DNA of 64,000 bases from Brevibacterium aurantiacum (lineage in GTDB: Bacteria; Actinomycetota; Actinomycetes; Actinomycetales; Brevibacteriaceae). The stretch lies in contig NZ_VLTK01000001.1 in NCBI RefSeq assembly GCF_007558825.1, positions 310,001 through 374,000 on the forward strand, written 5' to 3'. A program made the translations under genes and the position numbers. How positions within the stretch are numbered: position 1 is the first letter of the stretch; each line of letters opens with the position of its first letter. Of this stretch, positions 1-9,615 are shown piece after piece. The notes under the pieces were generated by a model that saw nothing but the letters and a program-made list of their open reading frames with translations, searched no databases and was not told where the DNA came from.

Positions 1-982
1 TGAGGCTGACCACGACCCTCGAGGCTTGAGAGTGCTGTCTGACGTTGGCGAGCGCGGACTGCGCGGTCCTCAGCAGTGCAACCTCCACCTCGGCGGGCAG
101 AGAGGGCACGGTCTCGTCGACCTCGACGCGACCCCGGATGGACGTGTCCTCCTCCAGGCGGGTGAGCAGGCGTCGGAGGGCCGCGGTCAGCGCTCCGTCC
201 TCGAGCTCGGCCGGGGCGAGGGCGGCGATGATCCGGCGCACGTCGCGCGAACTCTGAGCGGCGAGGTCCTCGACTTGGCGCAGAACCTGTTGTGCGTGCT
301 CATCGGTGGTCCTGTCCACCTCGGCGTGGGCGATGAGACGGATCGAGGAGATCTCCTGTGCGATCGTGTCATGGATGTCGCGGGACACGCGGGTGCGTTC
401 CTGGATCTCACCGGCATGGCGCTGAGTCAAGGCCAGTTCGTCCTGCAGGTCCAGCAGATTCTGGTGAGCCAGCTCCAAGGACTGCAGCAGCTCTTCGCGC
501 CTGCGCCCCTCCCGCAGAAGTTCGATGTAGCCACGGGAGAGTCCGAGCGCGAAGACCGCGCCGATGAGCGACCCGATGATGCTCGCGGTGCCGACCGCAC
601 CGTAATGGGCCAGGGGTGCCACGACCGTCGCGATGTAGGTCAGCGCGGTGAAGACAACGGCTATGCGCAACGAGAACAGGTGACCGGCGAGCAGCCAGAG
701 GACGAAGGCGATCCAGATGAATTCGGCGGAGACCAGTAAGGTGCACAGCCACGCACCGGCGAGGACCAGCAGCCACCATTTGGCCAGAACGATTGCACCG
801 CTGCGAGCGGCCCGGACGGCGCCGAGGGCGTACCAGGCGAGGAACACGATGCTCACGGCGATCGCGGCCAGGGGTACCGCTCCCGCATCGAAGGCGCGGA
901 CGCACGAGATCACGGTGAGAGCCAGGGCCATTGCGTGCTGGCCGATCTCCATGGTTCTCTCTGTCCACCCGCGTGTGTCCAC
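1..982 (-). CDS. Two-component sensor histidine kinase, NarL/DesK type (3' end cut by window)
   Basis: Membrane sensor kinase that would autophosphorylate on His and pass phosphate to a LuxR/NarL-type response regulator, probably encoded just beyond the left edge. The visible 327 residues hold about five hydrophobic segments (about 20-150), a short coiled coil, and the HisKA_3 dimerisation motif RDIHDTIAQEISSIRL with the phosphoacceptor at His204. The start of the HATPase region follows (LRTAQSALANVRQHSQAS, an N-box-like stretch). I start it at GTG 982 because a strong GCAGGGGGG Shine-Dalgarno sits 7 nt upstream; an in-frame ATG at 952 is the alternative. It lies behind a strong hairpin that ends the upstream MMPL gene, so it likely has its own promoter. 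The signal sensed is unknown. Confidence 0.9.
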   Translation of the reverse strand, partial: MDTRGWTERTMEIGQHAMALALTVISCVRAFDAGAVPLAAIAVSIVFLAWYALGAVRAARSGAIVLAKWWLLVLAGAWLCTLLVSAEFIWIAFVLWLLAGHLFSLRIAVVFTALTYIATVVAPLAHYGAVGTASIIGSLIGAVFALGLSRGYIELLREGRRREELLQSLELAHQNLLDLQDELALTQRHAGEIQERTRVSRDIHDTIAQEISSIRLIAHAEVDRTTDEHAQQVLRQVEDLAAQSSRDVRRIIAALAPAELEDGALTAALRRLLTRLEEDTSIRGRVEVDETVPSLPAEVEVALLRTAQSALANVRQHSQASRVVVSL

Positions 983-1109
983 GGTGTCACCCCCCTGCAA
1001 GTCGTTCTTCGTGCTTGTCGTCAATCCTGCTGTGGTCATTCCTGCCAACTCAATCACATCTGCGGCGAGTGCGTGCTCTTTTCAGCGGTCGACGCTTGCG
1101 GCGGCGACG

Positions 1110-1145
1110 GGGCCCGACCATCGAGTTGTTTCGATGGTCGGGCCC
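1110..1145 (-). terminator. Hairpin terminator after the MMPL gene
   Basis: Perfect 15-bp stem GGGCCCGACCATCGA / TCGATGGTCGGGCCC with a 6-nt loop, between the MMPL stop and the histidine kinase start. It has no T-tract, as is common in high-GC actinobacteria. Confidence 0.8.
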
Positions 1146-1200
1146 TGCCCGTGTGAGCTGACTGCGTCAGTCGCCTGTGTCAGCTCGCGGCACCTTTGGG

Positions 1201-3471
1201 TCAGTGCCTGCCGTGGGCTGAGCCTGCTGACTGGAGATCCCCCGTCTCCTCATCACCGGCCGCGGCGGCGTCAGCATCGGCGTACTTGTGCTCCGAGTGT
1301 GTGATTGCCCTGTTGGGCCACCACATCCGGTTTCCGGCCAGGCCGAAGATGGCTGGAACGATGACCGTGCGCACAAGCACGGTGTCGACGAGGACGCCGA
1401 CTCCGACGATGAGTCCCAGCTGGCCCAGAACCATCAGGGGCAGCATGCCCAGGGCTGCGAACACCCCGGCCAGAACGATTCCCGCACTGGTGATCACGCC
1501 GCCGGTGTGGCTGACGGCTTCGATCATGCCCTGGCGGGCACCGTGGACGACCGATTCCTTCTTCGCACGGTGAGACAGGAAGATCGAGTAGTCGATGCCC
1601 AGCGCCACGAGGAACAGAAAAGCGAGGATCGGAACCTGGGCATCGAGTGCTCCCTGACCGAACATCGTCCGGCTGAGGAATGCGCCGAGGCCGATCGCCG
1701 CGGCTGAAGACGCCACGTTGACCACGAGCAGGGTTCCCGCCACGAGCGGGGCACGGAGGATGCCGAGCAGAATGATGAAGCTGATGACCAGGATCATCGG
1801 TGCAATCGTCCCGAAGTCCTGAGCGTTGCCGTCGCGGGCATCGAGTTCGGTTGCCGCCGCGCCGCCGACGTGTGCGTTCGCACCGTCGATCGCGTCGACG
1901 TCTGACCGGATGTCCGTGATCAGATCGAGGCCCGCAGGGCTGTCGGGTTCGTATTCGCCTGTGACCATGACCTTCGAGATCGAGTCTGCCCCGGTGCTCG
2001 TTTCGTCGATGACGCTGGCGCGCACGACACCGTCGATGTCAGCCACGGAGTCAGCTGCCTGATCGGCGTGGGCTGAGTCGGTCACGACCCAGATCGGCTG
2101 CGACTCACCGGGAGGAAAGTGCTCGGACAGGACGTCGAGGCCCTGCGCCGATTCGGACTGCACACGGAACTTCTCGGACTGATCCAGTCCCACCGAGGTG
2201 CCGATGAGACCCGTGGCCATGACACCGAGAATAATGATTCCGGCGCCGAGGTGGATGCCCGGCTTCTTGACCACGCGAGTCGCGATGGTCCTCCAGATGG
2301 AAGGCTTCGCTGCGGACCTGGTCCCGGAGGTGTCGTCAGCAGCTCGCCCATCCGCGGCAGTTTCGGCGGTGGCGCCCTGCACCGTGGGGACGAAAGGCCA
2401 GAAGACGCCCTTGCCGCAGATCGCGAGAACCGGAGGCAGGGCGAAGAGCACGGCGGCCGCGGCGATGAGGAGTCCGACTGCGGCGGTGATGCCCAGTCCG
2501 CGGGTTCCCGGGATGACGGCGAAGACGAGGCTGAGCAGTGACAGAACCACGGTCAGGTTCGAGGCGAGGATCGTCGATGCGGTGTGGGCCCAGGCGGAGC
2601 CAAGTGCCAGACGGTGGTCGCTTTCGCGGCCCAGCTCCTCCCGGTAGCGGGAGATGAACAGGAGCGCATAGTTGGCACCGGCACCGAAGACGAGGACGCT
2701 GATGATGCCCGTGTCGAACTGCAGATCGAGTGCATCACCGACTGCTGCGGTCACGGTGGATGCGAGTCCGTCGGCGGTGCCGATGACGATCAGCGGCAGC
2801 AGCCACAGGATCGGCGAGCGGTAGGTGATGATGAGCAGGAGTGCGACGATGACGATGGTGACGATGAGGAGCGTGAAGTCCGCGCCGCCGAATGCCGAAG
2901 CGATGTCGGCACCGATCGCCGGTCCACCGGTGACCAGGAGGGACATGCCGGAGTCCGTGAGGTCACCTGCCTGAGAGTTCTCGGCGATGAAGTCGCGGAG
3001 TCCATCGACGGTATCGGCGGTGTCGGAGTTGGTCAGGCCGACATCGATGGGGACCATGAGGAGCGCAGCCTTGCCGTCATCACTCATGATCGGTCCGCTC
3101 GCCTGGGACGCAGCATCACCAAACGAGGAGTCTGTGCTCGATTCGCCGTTCTGGGCGGAGTCGATGTAGTCGCCGAGCGAGGCGCTCAGCTTCCCCAATT
3201 CGGACTGGTCGCTGTCGCTGAGGACCGAACCGTCGGTGTGGGAGGCAACGACCATGACCGACTGCTTGTCGGCGTCGGGGAACTTCTGCAGGAGCTGGGC
3301 GGCCCGAGAGGATTCGGAGTCGGCCGGAGCTGATTCGTTGGCCCGGTCCTCGCCTGCGCCGGACAGGAGTCCGAAGAGCAGGGTGGCGAGGATGACGACC
3401 CCGCCGAGGACGAACCACGAACCGCGCTTCGACACGAGCGTGTGCGCGCTTTTCGCAAGTGTTGTGTTCAT
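1201..3471 (-). CDS. MMPL/RND-family membrane transporter
   Basis: 756-residue MMPL-family exporter of the kind that moves lipids or hydrophobic compounds across the actinobacterial membrane using the proton gradient. It shows the family's duplicated plan: TM1 at about 19-38, an extracytoplasmic domain to about 195, a five-helix block at about 200-360 containing GAGANYALLFISRYREE, a second outer domain, and a second helix block from about 555 containing VALGIDYSIFLSHRAKKE. The C-terminus is a short acidic/His tail. It appears monocistronic, with a strong hairpin downstream. No regulator lies beside it and the substrate cannot be told from sequence. Confidence 0.93.
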   Translation of the reverse strand: MNTTLAKSAHTLVSKRGSWFVLGGVVILATLLFGLLSGAGEDRANESAPADSESSRAAQLLQKFPDADKQSVMVVASHTDGSVLSDSDQSELGKLSASLGDYIDSAQNGESSTDSSFGDAASQASGPIMSDDGKAALLMVPIDVGLTNSDTADTVDGLRDFIAENSQAGDLTDSGMSLLVTGGPAIGADIASAFGGADFTLLIVTIVIVALLLIITYRSPILWLLPLIVIGTADGLASTVTAAVGDALDLQFDTGIISVLVFGAGANYALLFISRYREELGRESDHRLALGSAWAHTASTILASNLTVVLSLLSLVFAVIPGTRGLGITAAVGLLIAAAAVLFALPPVLAICGKGVFWPFVPTVQGATAETAADGRAADDTSGTRSAAKPSIWRTIATRVVKKPGIHLGAGIIILGVMATGLIGTSVGLDQSEKFRVQSESAQGLDVLSEHFPPGESQPIWVVTDSAHADQAADSVADIDGVVRASVIDETSTGADSISKVMVTGEYEPDSPAGLDLITDIRSDVDAIDGANAHVGGAAATELDARDGNAQDFGTIAPMILVISFIILLGILRAPLVAGTLLVVNVASSAAAIGLGAFLSRTMFGQGALDAQVPILAFLFLVALGIDYSIFLSHRAKKESVVHGARQGMIEAVSHTGGVITSAGIVLAGVFAALGMLPLMVLGQLGLIVGVGVLVDTVLVRTVIVPAIFGLAGNRMWWPNRAITHSEHKYADADAAAAGDEETGDLQSAGSAHGRH

Positions 3472-3593
3472 GTCTCAAGCTCATCAAGTTTCTGAGCCGG
3501 AAACATCGCCTAGGAGTTCAGACTCAACCTGCAACTTTCGATGGAGAAAGCGCAGGATTCTCGACTATGCACCGTGTCACCTGGGCAATTACT

Positions 3594-4160
3594 TCAGACG
3601 ATCGTCGCTCCGGCGGCGTCCATCTCGGCCAGGGCCAACGTGGAGGAGTCCTTGCCGACTCCTGCGATGAGCTCCTGGTGAACACGGACGGACCATCCGC
3701 CATTGAGGGCGTCGAGGACGGTGGCGCATACGCAATGGTCGGTGGCGATGCCGACGACGTCGACCTCGGTGATGGTGAGCTTCGTCAGCAGATCGCCGAG
3801 GTGGTCCCCCTCATCCGTCGTCCCCTGGAAGGCAGAGTAGTCGGGGGTGCCCTGCCCCTTGCGCACATGGTGGGTGATGGCGTCGGTGGTCAGCAGAGGA
3901 TCGTATTGGGCGCCTCCTGTGCCGGCCACGCAGTGGATCGGCCAGGTGTCGACGAAGTCCGGGTTCGCCGCGAAGTGGCCGCCGTTGTCGCTGTCGGCAT
4001 CATGCCAGTCGCGGGAGGCTATGATTGCGTCGTAGTCACCGGCATGGGCCCCGAGGTAGCGGGTCACCTCGGTGGCCACGGAGTCGCCGCCGTCCACGCC
4101 GAGCGCCCCGCCCTCGGTGAAGTCGTTCTGGATGTCCACGATGAGAAGTGCCTTCGCCAT
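3594..4160 (-). CDS. pncA: Nicotinamidase / pyrazinamidase (isochorismatase fold)
   Basis: 188-residue enzyme that hydrolyses nicotinamide to nicotinate and ammonia in NAD salvage. The family's catalytic triad is complete: Asp9 (LIVDIQNDF), Lys101 (HHVRKGQGTPDYSAF) and Cys143 (GIATDHCVCATVLDA). The metal site is also visible as Asp51, His53 and His62 (RDWHDADSDNGGHF). Length is normal for PncA. It stands alone between the MMPL exporter and the GrpB-like gene. Its Shine-Dalgarno is weak (GAGG almost touching the ATG), but no alternative start preserves the N-terminal beta strand. Confidence 0.95.
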   Translation of the reverse strand: MAKALLIVDIQNDFTEGGALGVDGGDSVATEVTRYLGAHAGDYDAIIASRDWHDADSDNGGHFAANPDFVDTWPIHCVAGTGGAQYDPLLTTDAITHHVRKGQGTPDYSAFQGTTDEGDHLGDLLTKLTITEVDVVGIATDHCVCATVLDALNGGWSVRVHQELIAGVGKDSSTLALAEMDAAGATIV

Positions 4161-4212
4161 ACCTCGAGCATAGGCGCTTCAATGCGATTTTCCAGGGGTG
4201 TGGCGCGGTTGC

Positions 4213-4956
4213 TCAGATCCAGCCCTCTGCACGGAAGATGCTGCGATAGATCTCCCTGATGACGCATTGCTTGCGAGCGTTGTACTCCATGACCGTCTCA
4301 CCGGCGGAATTCGCCTCAGCGACCGAGCGCAGCTTCACCGCCTGATAGCGATTCCGGTCATCGGGGCTGCCAATCAACCAATCGCGAAACAGGCGCATGC
4401 GGGCGACTTCCGGGCACCGTGGTCCGAACACGTGAAGGTTGCACATCGGAGCGACCAGGATTCCTGAATGCGCGTCGAGGTGCTTGAACATTCGGTGCTG
4501 GTACCAGGCCGGTTCGCGAATGACGAGTTCGAAACCGATCTGGTTCAGCGATGGTCGGAAGTCGGGCTCTACGCGGGGGTCCGCGACTACGAGAGCGACA
4601 TCGATGATCGGCTTCGCCGCCAGACCAGGCACCGAGGTGGAGCCGACATGAGCGATGCCGAGGGCTTTGTCCCCGAGCCGGGTGAGGATCTGCTGCGACA
4701 GCTGCGAATAGTTCTCAGCCCAAGCAGGATCGTGATCGACGAATTCGATGGGAGCGTGTGGGAGATCGGGCCGTATCCAGAGATCGGGATCATCGACGTC
4801 ATTGAAGGTCACGATCTCGTTCACCTCAGCGCTGAGCAGATTGGAGCTACGCGGATGGGAGCCGAGCGGATCCACTGGGCCGTCATTGTTCGCTGACATA
4901 ATCTCCACGCTATCCGCTCCGACGTGGTCACGACAGCCTCGAATAGGAGAGCTCAC
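4213..4956 (-). CDS. GrpB family protein (UPF0157, nucleotidyltransferase fold)
   Basis: 247 residues. The core from about residue 65 matches GrpB/UPF0157 proteins, a branch of the nucleotidyltransferase superfamily: the HVGSTSVPGLAAKPIIDVALVV stretch (GSTS-V-G-x-KPIID), then YQHRMFKHLD, NLHVF and LRLFRDWL-like elements. Biochemical function of the family is poorly defined. The first 60 residues are not part of the fold. I keep ATG 4956 because it overlaps the upstream siderophore-interacting gene's stop as ATGA, implying translational coupling; Met20 (MSANNDG) is an equally plausible start. The coupling to an iron-regulated gene is unexplained. Confidence 0.85.
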   Translation of the reverse strand: MSSPIRGCRDHVGADSVEIMSANNDGPVDPLGSHPRSSNLLSAEVNEIVTFNDVDDPDLWIRPDLPHAPIEFVDHDPAWAENYSQLSQQILTRLGDKALGIAHVGSTSVPGLAAKPIIDVALVVADPRVEPDFRPSLNQIGFELVIREPAWYQHRMFKHLDAHSGILVAPMCNLHVFGPRCPEVARMRLFRDWLIGSPDDRNRYQAVKLRSVAEANSAGETVMEYNARKQCVIREIYRSIFRAEGWI

Positions 4957-5720
4957 CCCGTGGGTTTGCCCTCGAACCAGTAGAACTGTGAGAAATGATG
5001 GTCCTTCTTCAGCTCCAGATCCTGTTTGATCAACGTACGGACCTGTTTGATGAGACTGCGTTCGCCGGCTGCCCAGACGTAGAGCCCGTCCGGATCGAGG
5101 TCGAACGAGCGCACATGCTCAACCAAGGCTGCCCCGAACGGACCCTCGCTGCGGACCCACACCCACCGAGCGTTCGGATGCTCGGCTCGGGGAAGGGTGT
5201 TCACTGTGGTCGGCTCGTGGTCGTCTTCGATCGCAACGGTCACTGGCACCTCTGCGGGGATGGTCTGCAGCCAGGAATTCACTGCCGGGAGCGCGGTGAG
5301 GTCGCCCGCGAGGAGGATGCGGTCCGTGTCCGAAGGCAGATCGATGCGGGCAGGGGTCAGCGCGGCCTCGATGGTCGTCCCCGGTGTCGCGCTCACCGCC
5401 CACCGGCTGGCTGGACCGGTGCCGGCGGGGTTCGCTGCGTCACCGTGGATGACGAAGTCGAGACTGAACGAGCCGGTAGCCACGTCGATATCGACGAACG
5501 TGTAACCGCGCTGGCTGACATGTCCCTCACCTTTCTCCGGGTGAGGGAACCACAGCCTGGTCCACAGGGTAGGAAACACCTCGGTGAGCTCAGACAGGAG
5601 CTGCGGTCCGGTGAAGTGGATGCGCCGGTAGAAGTCAGTGAAGTCCTCGACCCGAGTCACCGCAATCTCATGGTTGGAGATCCGCATCAGGCGCATCACG
5701 CCACGCTGCCAATTGACCAT
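4953..5720 (-). CDS. Siderophore-interacting protein (FAD-dependent ferric-siderophore reductase, ViuB/SIP type)
   Basis: 255-residue cytoplasmic flavoprotein of the SIP family, which reduces ferric siderophores to release iron. It has the FAD-binding half (residues about 15-130: FYRRIHFTGPQLL, TRLWFP, QRGYTFVDID, VIHGDAANPAGTGPASRWA) and the NAD(P)H half (ILLAGDLTALPAVNSWLQTIP, YVWAAGERSLIKQVRTLI) ending in the family's typical FYWFEGKPTG tail. ATG 5720 has a GAGGGGA Shine-Dalgarno 8 nt upstream. A near-perfect DtxR/IdeR box lies 37 nt upstream, so expression is probably iron-repressed. The GrpB-like gene follows with a 4-base overlap. Confidence 0.92.
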   Translation of the reverse strand: MVNWQRGVMRLMRISNHEIAVTRVEDFTDFYRRIHFTGPQLLSELTEVFPTLWTRLWFPHPEKGEGHVSQRGYTFVDIDVATGSFSLDFVIHGDAANPAGTGPASRWAVSATPGTTIEAALTPARIDLPSDTDRILLAGDLTALPAVNSWLQTIPAEVPVTVAIEDDHEPTTVNTLPRAEHPNARWVWVRSEGPFGAALVEHVRSFDLDPDGLYVWAAGERSLIKQVRTLIKQDLELKKDHHFSQFYWFEGKPTG

Positions 5721-5756
5721 TGCCGTCTTCCCCTCGCTCAGCCATGCATTCAGAAC

Positions 5757-5775
5757 TGAGCTTAGCCTAAGCTAA
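5757..5775 (-). promoter_or_regulatory. DtxR/IdeR-type iron box
   Basis: TGAGCTTAGCCTAAGCTAA matches the DtxR/IdeR consensus TTAGGTTAGCCTAACCTAA at 16 of 19 positions and contains the perfect palindrome AGCTTAG-C-CTAAGCT. It sits 37 nt upstream of the siderophore-interacting gene, where bound repressor would block transcription in iron-replete cells. Confidence 0.8.
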
Positions 5776-5813
5776 TAAGGAAGATGCTGGCGTGGGACTC
5801 GGAGGGTCCTCCC

Positions 5814-6290
5814 TCAGCCCTGCTTCAGGGCTTTCCTCTGAGCCTTCGCTGCGGCTTTCCGGGCCGCATTCTTAGCTGCCTGCTTGGTCGTTTGGGCACC
5901 TGCGACGAGGAGGAGACCACCCAGGGCCGCGACATTCTTCGAGAAGTGGGTCTTGTGTGCAGCGGCATCGGCGCCGTCCATCTCCCAAAATGCGTGACCA
6001 GCCAGTGTGGTCGGGATCAGAGATCCGGCGAGTGCAAGAGCGGACAGACGTGGCTTGATGCCCAACGCCATCGTGGTCCCAGCGAAGAGCTGGAGTCCGC
6101 CGTTGGCACGGACCAGGAACTCATCGTCGTCGGACAGGACCGGCACGTATTCGCGGATCGCATCGAGCGTCGGTCCGGCAGCCTGGACCCGGCCGCCCGG
6201 GTTTGTCAGTGCCGAGTAACCGCCAGTGATGAAGATCGGTGCAGTGAGTACGCGTCCTGCTGTCTGCAGCAACGATGATCCTAGTGCCAT
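5814..6290 (-). CDS. DoxX family membrane protein
   Basis: 158-residue integral membrane protein of the DoxX family. It has four hydrophobic segments, with the family's first-helix start (LTAPIFITGGYSALTNPGG), the RANGGLQLFAGTTMALGIKPRLSALALA middle helix pair and an AHKTHFSKNVAALGGLLLVAG last helix, followed by an Ala/Lys-rich basic tail (KNAARKAAAKAQRK). DoxX proteins are loosely tied to redox and sulphur stress functions. ATG 6290 has an AAGGAG site 6 nt upstream. The C-terminal poly-Lys/Ala tail is cytosolic by charge and may bind nucleic acid or membrane; that is inference. Confidence 0.88.
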   Translation of the reverse strand: MALGSSLLQTAGRVLTAPIFITGGYSALTNPGGRVQAAGPTLDAIREYVPVLSDDDEFLVRANGGLQLFAGTTMALGIKPRLSALALAGSLIPTTLAGHAFWEMDGADAAAHKTHFSKNVAALGGLLLVAGAQTTKQAAKNAARKAAAKAQRKALKQG

Positions 6291-6344
6291 GGAATTCTCC
6301 TTGAGGTATGGGCTTTTGAGCCTAACGGATGCCTGACCTCGGCC

Positions 6345-7550
6345 TCAATGCGCTTCGCCACGAGGCGTCGCTGGAGGTACTTGCTCCGCGGGTGCCATCG
6401 GCTGCGCAGCGGACGCGGGAGGCACAGCTGGTGCGGTCGGCGCAACGGGCGCGGGTGCCTTCGGCTGTCTGACACCCAGTTCGGGCTGCCTTCTGAACTG
6501 GCCCGTGGCGAAGAGAACCGCGATGACGATCGCGGAGACGATCCATCCGGACACGCCCAGGAAGGAGACCAAAGCCATGTCCGGCGTCGAGGCTGAGCCG
6601 TCGATGAACAGCCCGAGCAGCATTCCGGCCGAGCCGTTGAGCGCTGCGTGTGCGGCGACGGCTGGCCAGACCGAACCGGTGCGCAGTCGCAGCCACCCGA
6701 ACAGGACTCCCAGCACGATGCATCCGCCGACCATGAAGGCCACACCGGTGATGTCGGGGCGTGCGAAGTTGTATCCGAGCAGGATCAGCGGTGCGTGCCA
6801 CAGGCCCCAGATCACCCCGACGATGAGCAGCGCCGGCCAGGTGCCGAGCGGACGCAGGCTCGTCAGCAGCCACCCCCTCCAGCCGACCTCTTCACCGAAG
6901 GCGACGATCACGTTGAGCGCCGAGCCAAGCGCCATGATCACCAGATAGCCGATCACAGCCAGGACCACTGGGACCTCGTCCAGGCCCGGCAGCTGCGAGA
7001 GCTGCATCTTGAAACCCGAGAGGCCAAGCAAATCGACCTGCATCCATCCGAAGGCTGCTCCCACCAGATAGGCCGCAGCAACGAGTACGAACAACCCGAA
7101 GAAGGCGAGTGCGGTCATCCCGAGCACCCGGCCGAAGGGACGCAGAGGCCAGATGCCGAGGTACCTGACGATACTGGCCCGAGGCTCACCGGTGCGACGG
7201 CGCTGGACGATCATTGCTACGACCACAGCGATAAGAGGGGTGAACATCATGGCCATCCCCGACACCTGCACGAGCACGGGATCACCCAACCCTTCACCGC
7301 TCAACCACAGCGGCAGGCAGACGAGCCAGGCGAGGATCACCGCGACGGCGACGAAGACTGCGAACTCGAGCCACGGCACTGCGGCCGGCACGATCGCCAA
7401 CGGTCGCCCCTTAGCGTCCACCCCCTCCTCCAGCTGCCTCGCCGAGTTGGCCGCAGGGCCGGTGGCCGCAGGGCCGGTGGCCGCAGAGTCTGTGGCCACG
7501 GGGTCTGTGCCCACGCTGGCGTTGTCGTTGTGATCCGTTCCCGTGCTCAC
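6345..7550 (-). CDS. CPBP family intramembrane glutamic protease (Abi/Rce1-like)
   Basis: 401-residue multi-pass protein with all motifs of the CPBP (CAAX protease and bacteriocin-processing) family: Glu220-Glu221 in FGEEVGWRGWLL, His252 in GLWHAPLILLGYN, and His301/Asn305 in AAHAALNGSAGM. About eight hydrophobic segments span residues 60-350. The soluble N-terminus (1-45) holds short repeats of ATGPAA, visible as tandem repeats in the DNA, and the C-terminal 55 residues are Ala/Pro-rich. GTG start with a GGAGGAG site just upstream. Substrate unknown; in other bacteria the family processes peptides or gives bacteriocin self-immunity. Confidence 0.92.
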   Translation of the reverse strand: MSTGTDHNDNASVGTDPVATDSAATGPAATGPAANSARQLEEGVDAKGRPLAIVPAAVPWLEFAVFVAVAVILAWLVCLPLWLSGEGLGDPVLVQVSGMAMMFTPLIAVVVAMIVQRRRTGEPRASIVRYLGIWPLRPFGRVLGMTALAFFGLFVLVAAAYLVGAAFGWMQVDLLGLSGFKMQLSQLPGLDEVPVVLAVIGYLVIMALGSALNVIVAFGEEVGWRGWLLTSLRPLGTWPALLIVGVIWGLWHAPLILLGYNFARPDITGVAFMVGGCIVLGVLFGWLRLRTGSVWPAVAAHAALNGSAGMLLGLFIDGSASTPDMALVSFLGVSGWIVSAIVIAVLFATGQFRRQPELGVRQPKAPAPVAPTAPAVPPASAAQPMAPAEQVPPATPRGEAH

Positions 7551-7774
7551 GGCTCCTCCTCAGTCCTGCGCCGACGCCTCAGCCCTGATGCTTCAGGTCT
7601 CCTGCTTCAGTCCGGCTCCGGTCTCATGTTCCAACCTACGTTGCCGCAGAACCCGACACCTCCGCCGCGTGGATGAAATCGGTCTCGTTCGTGCGGCCGA
7701 GCAGTCCGATCTGTCCGCGTTCTCCGACTCGCAACTTCCTCGGGGAGAGCCTGGCACACCACCGTCTCACATAA

Positions 7775-9256
<1,482 letters not shown>

Positions 9257-9372
9257 TCAGAATCCACCTGACCGGCTGAACCGCTTGCCGGCCGACCGGC
9301 TGCCTGACCGACCGCCCGACTGCCTGGCTGGCTGGCCCGCTGGTTGCCTGGCTGGCTGGCCGAGTCATTCTC
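9257..9372. repeat. Low-complexity CTGGCTGGC-rich spacer
   Basis: Downstream of argG lies a tract of imperfect short repeats built from GCCGACCGGCTGCCTGACC and CTGGCTGGC units, with no plausible gene. It separates the argG stop from its terminator. Confidence 0.5.
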
Positions 9373-9415
9373 GAAGCCCCACTCACACAGTGATGTCACT
9401 GTGTGAGTGGGCTTC
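9373..9415 (+). terminator. argG terminator
   Basis: Long hairpin: 20-bp arms (GAAGCCC with one bulged C, then ACTCACACAGTGA, pairing with TCACTGTGTGAGT and GGGCTTC) around a 2-nt centre, followed by TGTGTTGT. Confidence 0.85.
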
Positions 9416-9518
9416 TGTGTTGTGGCAAATCTCTGTGTCGTCACGGACTTATGAGGCGCAACGGACGCCCCCGCGGCGCAGCCCCACCTTCGGACCCTGG
9501 CTTTTCGGCGCCGACGCC

Positions 9519-9582
9519 GCAACAGTTGGTAAGTTCTCCTCGATCCCAGCGCCTGGATCAAACAGAACTTACCAACCGTTGC
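9519..9582. repeat. 19-bp inverted repeat upstream of the AlkD-like gene
   Basis: GCAACAGTTGGTAAGTTCT (9519-9537) and AGAACTTACCAACCGTTGC (9564-9582) are complementary at 18 of 19 positions across a 26-nt spacer. The right arm ends 33 nt before the glycosylase start. It could be an operator, an mRNA hairpin or a small mobile repeat; no copy was noticed elsewhere in the window. Confidence 0.7.
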
Positions 9583-9615
9583 ACCGCTTTCGGCGCGCAG
9601 TGGGATGATCGTGCC

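Noticed and set aside
26..739. A 237-codon plus-strand open frame at the left edge
   Set aside because: The minus strand here encodes a histidine kinase with HisKA_3 motif and membrane helices; the plus-strand translation is low-complexity and lacks any motif.
9257..9372. GCCGACCGGCTG / CTGGCTGGC tract after argG as a CRISPR or mobile element
   Set aside because: Units are short, irregular and lack unique spacers or terminal repeats; treated as low-complexity DNA.
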